Positions 19,739 to 28,740 of a DNA stretch of 31,649 nt are shown here, piece by piece. The stretch comes from Chara braunii. Its lineage: Eukaryota; Streptophyta; Charophyceae; Charales; Characeae. The stretch's first letter is position 1. Every line of letters starts with the position of its first letter. A program made the translations under genes and the position numbers. Location of the stretch: positions 162,952 to 194,600 of the forward strand of contig BFEA01000069.1 in assembly GCA_003427395.1 (NCBI GenBank). Direction: 5' to 3'. The notes below the pieces were generated by a model. The model did not search any database. It had not been told where the DNA came from and saw only the letters and a list, made by a program, of their open reading frames with translations.

Positions 19739-20013
19739 CTATGTTATGCAGACAAATAAACTGAACAACGTTTGCCTCAGGGTCATATCGAAATTCTTCA
19801 GCAAATTCCAAATAAAAAATAAAATTAAAAATAAAATTAAAAACAAATGCTTTTATTTTTATTTTTTTTAATGTTTTTGGCCCGGCTGGGCAAGTGACAC
19901 TCTGGTAGCCTAGCAAAAAACAAAAACTTCCGGAGCAGAAATATGTTGTGTAGAATTGCAATACAAACGACTTTTGGCTGAGGGTCGCAATCGAATTCCT
20001 CAAGGAGTCGGAG
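19739..20013 (+). repeat. ACTATGTT..GGGTCACATC dispersed repeat (copies 2 and 3)
   Basis: Copies start at 19739 (ACTATGTTATGCAGACAAAT) and 19940 (AATATGTTGTGTAGAATTGC). Each continues to a TTTGCCTCAGGG or TTTTGGCTGAGGG segment and AATTC. The second copy is followed by AAAGAAAATAACAAAATCAC, which is also found after the copy at 21266. (TAAAAT)n-like sequence lies between them. Confidence 0.7.
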
Positions 20014-21031
20014 ATAAAAAAGAAAATAACAAAATCACACTAAGGCACCCCCATGTAAGCCCCTTTAGCTCTTTCAAAACCAATTTATTACCTCCTCCCC
20101 CCCTCTTGAAAGCCAACTCGTGAAAACAGAAATAAGGCCAGATTTAGGGTCCTCTGGGACAGCGCAGAAAAGAAAAAAGAAGAAAGAAAAAAAAGAGAAC
20201 AAACGTTTTTTTTTTTTTTTTTTTTTCCTTTCTTGCAAGCCCAGGTACCCCGGGCGTCACACCCGGGTGCCCAGCTGGGCATGAAATCTCCGTAGACCAA
20301 ATGTTTATTAAATGCTCTAAGAAAATTATTCTATAAACAAGAGGGGCTATCCAAGGTCATACTACCAGTACTAGTAGCAAAAAAAAAAAGCACTGGAATC
20401 AGGCTTAGGAGAACGTTTTATGGGAAGAGCTCAATCAATATCTGCTGAAACACAAGATCCCTCAAGAATAATAAGGATTTGCAAGAAAAGAACAAAAAAC
20501 TTGAAAAAGATGATATGTATAAATAAGCTTTTAGATCAAATCATAGCTTTTGAAACAAGTTTAAGAAAGAAAATATAGAATAAATATAGGTATAAAAACC
20601 GCATAATAAATACAGGAAGATTTCCATGCACCCGGGCGTGACGGTACCCGAGCATGCAAAAAAAAAAGAAAACCTTTTTTTTTGGCTTTTGGCTTTTCTG
20701 CGCTTTCCCAGAGGACCCCAAATCCGGGCCCATTTGGGGCCTTGTGCTGGTCGCGATACATTTTGGGCCTCACTCCATCACATAAAACTCTCTATATGTA
20801 TCTGGACCTTGTAATCGCGACAGATTCAAAATGTTGAACTCCTCCAAATGCACCTGGATCAGCAAGACGTCCAAATGCATCTAGAATGTTGAGTGGTGGA
20901 GCAAAACCCCTGTGAGCCATCCCTCCAATTCCATGTTACTCATTGTCAATCCTTGCAAGCTGCACAAGCGGTTAAACAGGACCCCCACTTTTCAACCCCG
21001 GGCTAACACCGCCAACACTGAAAAAGCGAGG
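20014..21031. other. gene-free stretch with CCCGGGC motifs
   Basis: GC-rich CCCGGGCGTGAC/CCCGGGTGCCC motifs (about 20243-20283 and 20628-20645) alternate with A/T runs. The segment 20030-20110 is a diverged direct copy of 21350-21420 (AAAATCACACT, a C run, then CTTTTGAAAGC or CTCTTGAAAGC). No gene is seen. Confidence 0.5.
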
Positions 21032-21199
21032 TGGTTTTCCGGGCGCCCGGGCACCCAACTTGTGCCGGATACACGCCCGGGCATGACCCCCAGGCAGGGT
21101 TCCAAGCTAGGTTGTTTTCCCGGGCGCCCGGGCACCCAACTTGTGCCCCGATACACGCCCGGGTGCCCGGCCCGACATCACCCCCGGGCAGGGCTCCAG

Positions 21200-21200
<1 letters not shown>
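21032..21200. repeat. GC-rich about 85-bp tandem duplication
   Basis: Both units contain CCGGGCGCCCGGGCACCCAA, CTTGTGCC, GATACACGCCCGGG and a GGCAGGG.TCCA end. They are followed by a run of about 37 A interrupted only by the unit border. The palindromic GGGCGCCCGGGC core is also found in other loci of this repeat. Confidence 0.8.
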
Positions 21201-21239
<39 letters not shown>

Positions 21240-21265
21240 GAAAGACAAAAAAATCCAGAAAGAAA

Positions 21266-21340
21266 ATATGTTGTGTAGAATTACAATACAAACAACTTTT
21301 GGCTGAGGGTCACATCAGAATTCCTCACCGAATCACAGAG
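21266..21340 (+). repeat. ACTATGTT..GGGTCACATC dispersed repeat (copy 4)
   Basis: ATATGTTGTGTAGAATTACA, AACTTTTGGCTGAGGGTCAC and AATTCCTCACC match the copy at 19940-20013 almost base for base and continue into AAAATAACAAAATCACACTT. Confidence 0.75.
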
Positions 21341-21599
21341 AAAAAAGAAAATAACAAAATCACACTTAGCCCCTTGAAAACAAATTTATACCCACCCACC
21401 CACCCCCCCTTTTGAAAGCTCAAATACCCCAGGCGTCAGGCCCCCCCGGCCCCCAGGAATCACGCCCGGGTGCCCGGCCGGGCATGAAAATCTTCCTAGC
21501 TGAAAAGTGCATTTGGTGATTTTTTTTATTTTTTTTTGTGGTCCAAAACAATTCCTACGCCCACTGGCAGGCAGCTTTTCACCCAGTGGCACAGATAAA

Positions 21600-21760
21600 A
21601 CCGCCAGTGCACAGCTGCAGTGCCTTGCTGAAAAAGACCCTCGTCACCTACGAAAATTTCGGAGGCTCGGGCTACCAGACCACCATGGCTGGCAGTGATA
21701 GCCAAAAAAAGCAACGAAGTGCACCTCTGGTGGTTTGAAAAAGCTTGGCGCGCCGTAAGA
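21600..21760 (+). repeat. ACCATGGCTGGCAGTG repeat (copy 1)
   Basis: It shares CCGCCAGT.CAC, CCTACGAAAATTTCGG/CTACTCCGAGAATTCCGC, a CTACC..ACCA.AATGGCTGGCAGTG-type block, an A run and AAAGCTTGGC.CGC with 24217-24380 in the same order. Short open frames in both copies are not conserved as protein. Confidence 0.6.
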
Positions 21761-21865
21761 TACACCTACGGGCCCGCGTGCGCTGGTGGTTTAAAGCATG
21801 GACACCTGCGCCGCGGGCCAGACTCCTCAAATTCTGGAGGCGCGAAGTGAAAACGCGACCGCTGA

Positions 21866-21970
21866 GTTTATCGACACTGTGCCCAACGTTTGTCGTTTCG
21901 GGTTCGTTTTCTTGTGGCAACAGGTTTCGGTCTGCAAGGCTGGGCCCGTGTACTCCTGGTTCAAACCGTT
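21866..21970 (+). repeat. dispersed repeat, inverted relative of 19160-19260
   Basis: The shared blocks are listed under 19160-19260. An open frame of 64-101 codons overlaps it but is not conserved between the copies. Confidence 0.5.
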
Positions 21971-22913
21971 TAACGCAACAAGAGGAAAATAAAGACCTTT
22001 GTGGCGCCGTATCCCCGTTGAATAGTACAGATTCTACAGAATCTATATAATAGTACAGTAAAAAAATCATTCGACTGGATCATAGGCCACCGCTTCGCGG
22101 CAGTAAACAGTCAACGCTGCGTCCGTCCATTTACATTTCATTTACTCTGTTGTTTTTGTTGGATACAATTTGAGAATTCAAGGTGCAAAATAAATTGGAG
22201 CGGGCTGTGCAACAATCGCACAGATTTACTCTGTTATTCCTCTTGAATACAAAATGTGTGTGCATTACCCACAACAGGCAGATTTTCACTCAGATTGGCA
22301 CAAGGGGGGAAAGATGATGAACAGGAACGCCAGGGTCGTATCCCTCACGAATACACATTGTTTGTGTGTATTGCTCACCCGTGGTTGGCCCTTGTGACGT
22401 ACTAGGGATCGAAAAACAGCGAATCTAGCCAGATCTTCACCCAGATTATTGCAACAGGAAGATGGGCATCGTCGCTAATCTACGGCCCAAAACGGACAAT
22501 CTCCGGCCCAAAACAGACAATCTCGGCAGTTCTTCACACGGGTTAACAAAGGAGGAAGAGGGCCACTTTCCTTGGTGATACAGCTTTGCTAGCCTAAGGC
22601 TCATGCTTCTCCGCCGTCACTCCTCGTTGCTTGCTGGCCATCGACCCATGCTTGCACTCCTTCAAACACCCGAGTGTAAGCCCTGACATCAATCAACTTG
22701 AAACCGCCCGTCCACCCGAAGCAGAGTAACTGTACTCCTCTCTCACCACTTCGATTCTGCGCATTTGCAAAAGTGCCCTGCCGCTTTTGCAACTCAACTC
22801 GAAATGGCCTTTGCCAACCCCCATAGCAAGGCCATGATTTCGATTCAGGCCTGGGCCGGTAGCGAAAGTGGCAGGCCACTTCTTCTTTTTTTTTTTTTTT
22901 TTATGGGAACAAG
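21971..22913. other. no recognisable gene
   Basis: Repeated short blocks occur at 22130-22400 (TTTACTCTGTT twice, GAATACA..TTTGTGTG twice) and CGGCCCAAAAC.GACAATCTC is doubled at 22483-22526. A minus-strand frame (22879-22601, 92 codons) lacks known motifs and overlaps a T run. It could hide an exon but I cannot support it. Confidence 0.35.
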
Positions 22914-23251
22914 GCTGCAATCTATTCGTGGGGAGCAGCTTCGCAAACGCGCAGTTGCGAACTCCCAAGTCAGAATCTTGGAAGGTAGCTTCGTCAGCTC
23001 ATGCCCTCGCTCCGCCACTCACCAAATGCATTGTGCAAAATGAGAACGCATTGTCCCCTAGAGCTGTCTCTTATACACATCTAGATGTGTATAAGAGACA
23101 GGCTGCAATCTATTCGTGGGGAGCAGCTTCGCAAACGCGCAGTTGCGAACTCCCAAGTCAGAATCTTGGAAGGTAGCTTCGTCAGCTCATGCCCTCGCTC
23201 CGCCACTCACCAAATGCATTGTGCAAAATGAGAACGCATTGTCCCCTAGAG
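22914..23251. other. assembly artefact: 150-bp duplication around a Nextera mate-pair junction
   Basis: The 150 bases 22914-23063 are repeated exactly at 23102-23251. Between them, 23064-23101 is the 38-base Nextera junction adapter: the 19-base mosaic end CTGTCTCTTATACACATCT followed by its reverse complement. A duplicate of about read length around a library adapter is an artefact of gap filling with an untrimmed mate-pair read. The true genome should have a single copy. Confidence 0.97.
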
Positions 23252-24472
23252 TGTGTAAATATACACTGCCATATTTTTTTTGTCTTTTGTGCATGTGACC
23301 TCGTGACATGTGGTGTTGGCCAACATTTTTCCACCACGCACCAGAACAAAACGGAACCGGCGCCAGCCTTCTTTTGGCCAGCGCGTCGTCAACCGTTTTG
23401 CTTCAATAGCCCAACGGTACCCCCCCCCCGAAATCAGTGGCACATTACCATCCGCGTCCGGGGGAAAATGGCTGGATGAGGTACTTGTCGCGGTTCATTA
23501 TTAAGAGGAATGGAAGCGGAGCGAACATCGGAAAAAAAAAAAGATTGGCGGGGATACGGCCACAACGTTTGGAGGAAGGGTCCTGGTACGAACGGGGTAA
23601 ATCAACTTAAACCACCACTCCCTCCGACATCAAGAAATTGGGGGGGGGCGGCAGCCCAGGTTCATTAGGGCTACCGGGTAGTACAGTGTGGAAAACCAAA
23701 AGAAACACAAAAATTGAAATGTGTTTAAGCTTCAAATGCCTCGCCAATTTGCTTCGTGATTTTAAGCAATTTTTTAATTTAAAAAAAATATTTTTCCTGG
23801 AAAGATCACGAGCAAATCTACAGAACCTCTAACTTTCAAACTCTTTGCCGCATTCTTTTGGAATGCGAAAAATCGCAGAAGTTGGAGTACTTTTCCCGTT
23901 GGCCCACAAATGGCACACTGGCAAAACTGGAACATGCACCGAATCAGCGCAGCAATTGTTTCACGGTCAAAAAAAAAAAAAAAGATCTTTTTTCCTGTTA
24001 CTGTACCAGGAAAGATCACAAACTAATCTACCAATGCTCAAATTAATTTTCGGAATTTTCTGTGAATTCTTCCGAGCGCGAAAAATCGCCAAAGTTGCCG
24101 CGTTAAAATTGTGGGACTAGGCCCGCCGTTTCGGCCTCCGGTCGCCGCCCTCCCTCAAAACCCGCCCAAACTCACCAGGAGGGCTATTTCCTGGTGCCGG
24201 AGGGAGTGGAGGGCTTAAGCCGCCAGTACACGGCCCCAGTCTTGCAGGAAATATTTTGCCGCCTACTCCGAGAATTCCGCAACTCGGGCGCCTACCCCAC
24301 CACAATGGCTGGCAGTGCCAGCCAAAAAAAAAAAAAAAGGTGCGCTGCTGGCAGTTGGGCAAAGCTTGGCACGCAGTGGGGGGCCTCTGGACCGGGACGT
24401 ACTGCTGGTCGTTTGGGTCGAACGAAAGTCAGCGGAACAGATGGCGGGAAAAGCAAAAGGGAGTGTTATGTG
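23252..24472. other. gene-free stretch, includes repeat copy at 24217-24380
   Basis: The GGCTGGCAGTGCCAGCC-A-run repeat (see 21600-21760) lies at 24217-24380. A diverged direct repeat (CTGGAAAGATCACGAGCAAA at about 23799 and AGGAAAGATCACAAACTAAT at about 24008, each followed by a CGCGAAAAATCG-like block) suggests a tandem unit of about 210 bases. No gene is recognised. Confidence 0.45.
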
Positions 24473-24727
24473 CTATCTCTGGACCATCGCCGCCTCACGT
24501 TTTCTTTGTCTTCTCGTCTTTGCGCCGTCTTTTAGCCTGCCATAGCTCGTCTCCGGTGCCCCGGGAGGGGGAAGCAACATCCGCGCTGGGTATTTGATCT
24601 CCATGAGACATAATCCATGCGCCGCTGCCGACCTCGGTGCCTTGTCACGGCGTCGAAGCGTCGTCAGCAACTCTCTCCCAAAAGACACAGCCACCGAGCC
24701 TTTCCCCACTTCCAGTAAAAAGCCAAC
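24473..24727 (-). CDS. TruA-family tRNA pseudouridine synthase, terminal exon
   Basis: This exon gives 84 residues on the minus strand. It begins VGFLLEVGKG, which continues directly from VRNM of the upstream exon (29221-29159) in phase 0, as in the TruA family. It also carries the family's C-terminal HGLCLMEIKYP motif (usual form HGL-L-V-YP), then a Pro- and Arg-rich tail to a TAG stop. The acceptor is TTCTTGATCACAG, preceded by a pyrimidine-rich stretch and a plausible TTAAC branch site. TruA-family enzymes convert uridine to pseudouridine in the anticodon arm of tRNAs (positions 38-40 in bacteria; related eukaryotic Pus enzymes differ in targets). The tail after KYP is longer than in bacterial TruA. 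A GTGAGG at 24500-24495 could be an alternative donor that skips the stop. Confidence 0.8.
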   Translation of the reverse strand, partial: VGFLLEVGKGSVAVSFGRELLTTLRRRDKAPRSAAAHGLCLMEIKYPARMLLPPPGAPETSYGRLKDGAKTRRQRKREAAMVQR

Positions 24728-24781
24728 CTGTGATCAAGAAACATGTAGAGAAAAAGGTTAACAGTGGTCGTGACGACCTGA

Positions 24782-24856
24782 AGGAAACATAGTTTACTGT
24801 TAGTACTAACTTAGTAGGAAAGGAAACATAGTTTACTGTTAGTACTAACTTAGTAG
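24782..24856. repeat. 39-bp tandem duplication
   Basis: GGAAACATAGTTTACTGTTA followed by GTACTAACTTAGTAGG occurs twice. It is followed after an A run by an inverted TAAGTTAGTACTA (24883-24895), so part of it can fold back. Confidence 0.85.
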
Positions 24857-24950
24857 GGGGAAAAAAAAAAAAAAAAAAAGGTAAGTTAGTACTACGTAAT
24901 ATGTACCTTCCTTGGCCTTTTTTTTTTTAGAGCTAAAAGTGGATCAAAGT

Positions 24951-25103
24951 GTAGTATCTGTTCTGAGCAGTTTGATATCTGATACGTGGCGCATCGGGCC
25001 CCACATAAAAGGGAAATAATCGGAAAAAAAAAAAAAAAACGTATCTGTTCTGAGTATGATATCTGATCCGTGGCTCACCGGGCGACATAAACAAACGAAA
25101 AAA
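24951..25103. repeat. about 88-bp tandem repeat with A runs
   Basis: The unit GTATCTGTTCTGAG..GATATCTGAT.CGTGGC.CA.CGGGC..CATAAA occurs twice (24951-25022, 25040-25103), each copy followed by an A run. It could be a dimeric short retroposon. Confidence 0.6.
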
Positions 25104-25193
25104 AGGATGCAAACATTGCAAAGGAAATCCAAAAAAAAGAATAATAAAAAATTAAAAAATTAAAAAAATCATAGCAGACATTTCACAGCTCCA

Positions 25194-25804
25194 GGAGGGA
25201 GATCCCACTAGCATTGTATGTGGAGTAGTGTAGAGGGCGTGTGACCCGCCTCCACCGTCGATGGGAATGGGGATCGGTGGTTTTGTTTTTCCTGTATTTT
25301 AGCCCTCGAAAATATATGTTTTTTTGGAGCATCCCATTGGGTGGTCTTTCTTTTGTTTTGCTTGCCGTGTTCCTCTGGGGGTCCCGAACGTGAGTGAAAA
25401 TCAGACCCATTTTTTTTGTGTTGCTTTTCACTCACCTTTCAATCACCATTGGGTCGTGGTCCATGCGTGGAAGAGAGGCCGAAAACAAAATTTTTCGGTG
25501 TTTCCCATCATGAGGGAATGTCAGTCCGTGTCAGACCCTCGTCCAAGTTGTCTGTAGTCCCCGCAAATGTTTCACATGGGCAATGCTTTTGTCCTCTTCC
25601 TTTGACATGCATGTGCCCCCTTATTTTTTGGGATGTGTTTGGGAGGGTTCGATCCCCTCACCTACAGCAAATGGTGTATAGAGTTACTCTTGCCCTTGTT
25701 TTTTTACGTTTATTTTCCCAATTTCACGCTGCCACCCACCTGTCCCCCACCCGTCCCCCACCCGTCACACTAATCCACATACCTGGCTAGTGGGATCTCC
25801 CTCC
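25194..25804. mobile_element. 611-bp TIR element
   Basis: It starts GGAGGGAGATCCCACTAG and ends with the exact 18-base reverse complement. The inverted similarity extends imperfectly to about 44 bases (TATGTGGA.TAGTGT shared). The interior has no domain I recognise. No convincing target duplication flanks it. Its left 287 bases are repeated in inverted orientation immediately downstream. Confidence 0.65.
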
Positions 25805-26091
25805 GGCCTCGCTTCCACGCATGGGCCACAACCCAAAGGAGAGTGAAAGGTGAGTGAAAAGCAACACAAAAAAAATGGGTCTGATTTTCACTCATGTTCG
25901 GAACCCCCAGAGGAACACGGCAAGCAAAACAAAAAAAAGACCACCCAATGGGATGCTCCAAAAAAACATATATTTTCGAGGGCTACAATACAGGAAAAAC
26001 AAAACCACCGATCCCCATTCCCATCGACGGCGGAGGCGGGTCACACGCCCTCTACACTACTCCACATACAATGCTAGTGGGATCTCCCTCC
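25805..26091. mobile_element. inverted 287-bp partial copy of the neighbouring TIR element
   Basis: It is the reverse complement of 25194-25480 with scattered substitutions and the same overall length, and it ends in the same CTAGTGGGATCTCCCTCC terminus. Together the two copies form a long foldback (287-bp arms, 324-bp spacer). Open frames on both arms are mirror shadows of each other. Confidence 0.8.
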
Positions 26092-26371
26092 AGTCCACAA
26101 TGCAAACCACCCCCACAGTGTCTTTCTTTCTCTTTTTTTTCCCACACCCTCAACCCTTCCCCCCTGGAAAAAGAAATAGAAGCCATAGGACTGTCTCTTA
26201 TACACATCTAGATGTGTATAAGAGACAGCCCTCTACACTACTCCACATACAATGCTAGTGGGATCTCCCTCCAGTCCACAATGCAAACCACCCCCACAGT
26301 GTCTTTCTTTCTCTTTTTTTTCCCACACCCTCAACCCTTCCCCCCTGGAAAAAGAAATAGAAGCCATAGGA
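26048..26371. other. assembly artefact: 143-bp duplication around a Nextera mate-pair junction
   Basis: The 143 bases 26048-26190 are repeated exactly at 26229-26371, with the 38-base mosaic-end junction adapter at 26191-26228. It is the same error as at 22914-23251. It falsely repeats the right terminus of the inverted TIR element. Removing one copy plus the adapter deletes 181 bases. Confidence 0.97.
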
Positions 26372-26640
26372 CGTCGAAAAGAAAAGAAAAGAAAAAAAAA
26401 AAATTGAAAACAAAAAAAAAGTCACCATGAGCAAAACGAATGCAGGTCAGTCTGATCAGAAAATCAAGTAATTAATTTAATTTCTTTGCATCTTTTTTTT
26501 ATTAAAATTCTGTTTTTACAGAAACTTAAGACGCTAAGCCCGATCCGGAATGGTCATGTGATGCAAATCTCGATCCTCGGCTCCGTTATTTGTAAAATCC
26601 CCTGCTGCCCAACAACAAACTGCCTCCAGTACAGCAATTA

Positions 26641-26750
26641 CCGTCTTCCCCTGAATACAACGTGCCGTCAATATAGCTGTACTTGGGGTATTTTTCAGTC
26701 TAAATACAGCAAGAATGACCGAATATACGTTATATTCGGGGGAAAGAAGG
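26641..26750. mobile_element. 110-bp MITE of the GTCTTCCCC family, TA-flanked
   Basis: The left end CCGTCTTCCCCTGAATACAA and the right end ATATTCGGGGGAAAGAAGG are inverted repeats of about 25 bases. TA flanks both sides (26639-26640, 26751-26752). This is the cleanest of the three loci of the family and supports a Tc1/mariner-like (Stowaway-type) element. Confidence 0.7.
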
Positions 26751-26752
26751 TA

Positions 26753-27000
26753 GGCCATCACACTCAAACCACATTGTCCCTCACAAATTTGCCAATTTAG
26801 TAATTTACCCTCCTCAGGGAGTACCTGTTTTCCTCAGTAATTTCCAATTCCACCCTCCCCCCCCCCAAACACCCTATCACCTTCCTCGCAAGTTTTTTTT
26901 TCCCCCCTCTTTTTTGAAGTTTTTCCTGATTATTTTAAGGGCGACGTCCTTGAGATACGCTCATCGAACTGACCGACGCGCCCTAGGTAATTCAGAGTCG
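26753..27000. other. no recognisable feature
   Basis: This intronic stretch has a C run near 26857-26866 and T runs. No repeat or coding signal is clear. Confidence 0.4.
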
Positions 27001-27033
27001 CAGTATTTTATTTCACTCATCTTTCTTCCAGTG

Positions 27034-27268
27034 GAGTTCGAACTCAGCACCTGGTCTGTATTTCAACAGTTCAGGGGCGAGGTCCCACTACCAAAGAGGA
27101 TTGGATTAAGCTCCTGCATCTGGACGTATTTTAAGCAGATATGCAGAAAAGCAGTTCAATCTCGATTCTGTCCACCTTTCCAACAAACACGTCCATATTC
27201 GGGCATTCAATCCACTCCTCTTTGCTGGTGGGACCTCGCCCCAGGCGTGTACCAACTGAGCTAGGCCA
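27034..27268 (-). mobile_element. tRNA-derived SINE interrupted by a MITE
   Basis: On the minus strand an A box (TGGCCTAGCTCAGTTGGT, from 27268) and a B box (GAGTTCGAACTC, 27045-27034) are 218 bases apart. If the MITE at 27072-27244 is taken out, the spacing falls to about 45, as in the SINE at 3631-3746. The bases beside the insertion read AACTGTTGAAATACA, exactly as in that SINE. Confidence 0.65.
27072..27244. mobile_element. MITE with about 31-bp TIRs (GGGGCGAGGTCCC family, copy 2)
   Basis: The ends CAGGGGCGAGGTCCCACTA and the reverse complement of CTGGGGCGAGGTCCCACCAG bound a 173-base element homologous throughout to 5829-5978, with about 25 extra bases in the middle. It sits inside a SINE, so it is the younger insertion. 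The target duplication is not resolvable because the host sequence itself is G-rich. Confidence 0.75.
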
Positions 27269-27465
27269 GTTGGTTCCCTCACAAGTTTGCCCATTGGTCC
27301 TGAGTAACTTTCAACTGAGTACCGTCCTTCGGGACATCCGTTAAAACTGGAGCCTCAACAGTCTGCAGAATCCCCTACCAGAGTGGCCCAGGACCACTTG
27401 CCCAGCCGGGCCCAAAAAACAATAAAAAACCTATATATCGTCAAATACACATATATATATAGTCA

Positions 27466-27870
27466 CATAACTATGAACTAAAAGAGCGCATTTTGCGAAA
27501 CAAACTGCAGAAACAGGAAATTAAAAAACAAGACAAACAGGAAGGGCACACTGAAACCATTCATTTTTCTCGTTCTTCTTTGAACTCCCCCTTCACCGTG
27601 CCTCTCACGTACAAGGCTCAGCACGTTGACGAAGTTGAGCGTGAGCTGCCCCCATCCCCGTGTACCATAAGGGTCCACTTGTACGCCGTGAGAAAGAGGC
27701 AGAGTGAAGGGAGAGGGGATAAACACAGGGAGGAGAGATTGAGAGCAGACAAACAAAGAACAATAAACGGAAAGAAGTAAGGGAAAGTAGTACGGAGTGT
27801 GGAGGCTCAAGAATGAGTCTGTCCTTGACGACAGAGAGGACATACATTGTAATGATGAGGAGGTGGATGA
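27466..27870 (+). repeat. AGAGYGCAYTTTGYG dispersed repeat (full copy)
   Basis: It starts ATGAACTAAAAGAGCGCATT and contains TTCTTCTTTGAACTCC, GTGCCTCTCACGT, GCACGTTGACGAAGTTGAGC and GAATGAGTCTGTCCTTGACG. The same order is found at 31318-31649, and a 5' part at 29785-29930. The CTCACGTACAAG and CTTGTACGCCGTGAG segments pair with each other. Minus-strand frames in two copies share short runs (VLSVVKD, LNF.NV.SL.RERH), but stops and indels prevent a protein call. Confidence 0.7.
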
Positions 27871-28063
27871 ACACATGGAAGACCTCCTAGCTGAGCATTC
27901 TCAGTGCAACAATTGCCACGACGGCTGGCATCGAAGTATGCCCACCATACACCCCCGACAAATGGCATGTCGAATTGCAACCAAAATGAAGGAAGAACGG
28001 TCACCACAAAAGACCATGTGGCCGCAAAATGGACGTATATTGTCTGGATGCGGAGGGTGTATA

Positions 28064-28338
28064 GGGTTCAGCCTCCTGATCAGTCGGTGAAACTCCAACG
28101 AAACAGTTCGTCAAAGCCCCTCGTTTGTTGTCCTCTTCGCCCTCTTGTCCCTCTCTGCCTACGTTTTACTAGGCAGCTCTGTCTGTTTGACGGTATATGT
28201 ATCGTCCAACAGCGCTGCCCAGCAAACCGTAGGCAGACAGGGACAAGAGGAAGAAGAGGACAACAAACGAGGGGCTGTGACAGACTGTTTTTTTCGTCGG
28301 AGTTTCACCGACTCATCAATCAGGAGGAGGCTGAACCC
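28064..28338. mobile_element. foldback element of the CGTTTGTTGTCCTC family
   Basis: Arms 28064-28195 and 28200-28338 are inverted repeats (GTTCAGCCTCCTGAT / ATCAGGAGGAGGCTGAAC at the outside, GTTTGACGGTA / TATCGTCCAAC at the centre). The right arm continues as the long family member to 28495, which matches 7437-7768 in reverse. No coding capacity is seen. Confidence 0.75.
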
Positions 28339-28656
28339 TCAACAGTCTGCAGAATCCCCTAACTGACTGATTAGCACAATGAAAGTGATAATACACCTTA
28401 ACCCCGGTTACGATTAAGCATCAACGACTGCCTGGCAACTGATACGGTAACCCTGAGGTGGTGGGGACCACCAACCACTGCCCTCAAGGTACCCGTGGCA
28501 AAAGTCAAAGCAGACTATCACTCGCCCACACCAGATGGAAAACTCTACATATATATATATATATATCGTCAAATAGATATATACTATAAGTCTATAAGTG
28601 ATAATCCACCTTGACCCCGGTCAGTGATTGTGGTTAAGCATCAACGACTTCGGTAA
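28339..28656. repeat. continuation of dispersed repeat plus (AT)n
   Basis: Up to about 28495 it matches the reverse of 7437-7640. After an (AT)n run (28545-28566), GATAATCCACCTTGACCCCGG...TTAAGCATCAACGACT repeats the segment at 28388-28430. Confidence 0.6.
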
Positions 28657-28740
28657 AGAATTCCGATGTGACCCTGAGGCAAAAGTCGTTCAGTAACTTC
28701 AGTTTGTTTTTCTGCATAACATAGTGTTTTTTCGGATTTT
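28657..28740 (-). repeat. ACTATGTT..GGGTCACATC dispersed repeat (copy 5)
   Basis: Read on the minus strand it gives AATCCGAAAAAACACTATGT, TATGCAGAAAAACAAACTGA, ACGACTTTTGCCTCAGGGTC and ACATCGGAATTC. It is the closest relative of the copy at 19739. A CCCGGGCAAACAGGGTGACCC-like GC-rich segment follows at 28801-28830 and an A run at 28850-28875. Confidence 0.75.

Noticed and set aside
19260-20003. 247-codon frame across the gap
   Set aside because: Most of it is N, and the rest is homopolymer.
23064-23101. Short transposon end or IS junction
   Set aside because: The 38 bases are the standard Tn5 mosaic-end pair used in mate-pair libraries, flanked by a read-length duplication.
24421-24540. Short plus-strand frame with a signal-peptide-like start (ATG at 24441)
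   Set aside because: It has only 34 codons and overlaps the TruA-like terminal exon on the other strand.
27478-27876. Minus-strand protein shared with 31314-31646
   Set aside because: The similarity is at DNA level across a dispersed repeat. Frames shift between copies and the interior is T-rich low complexity.
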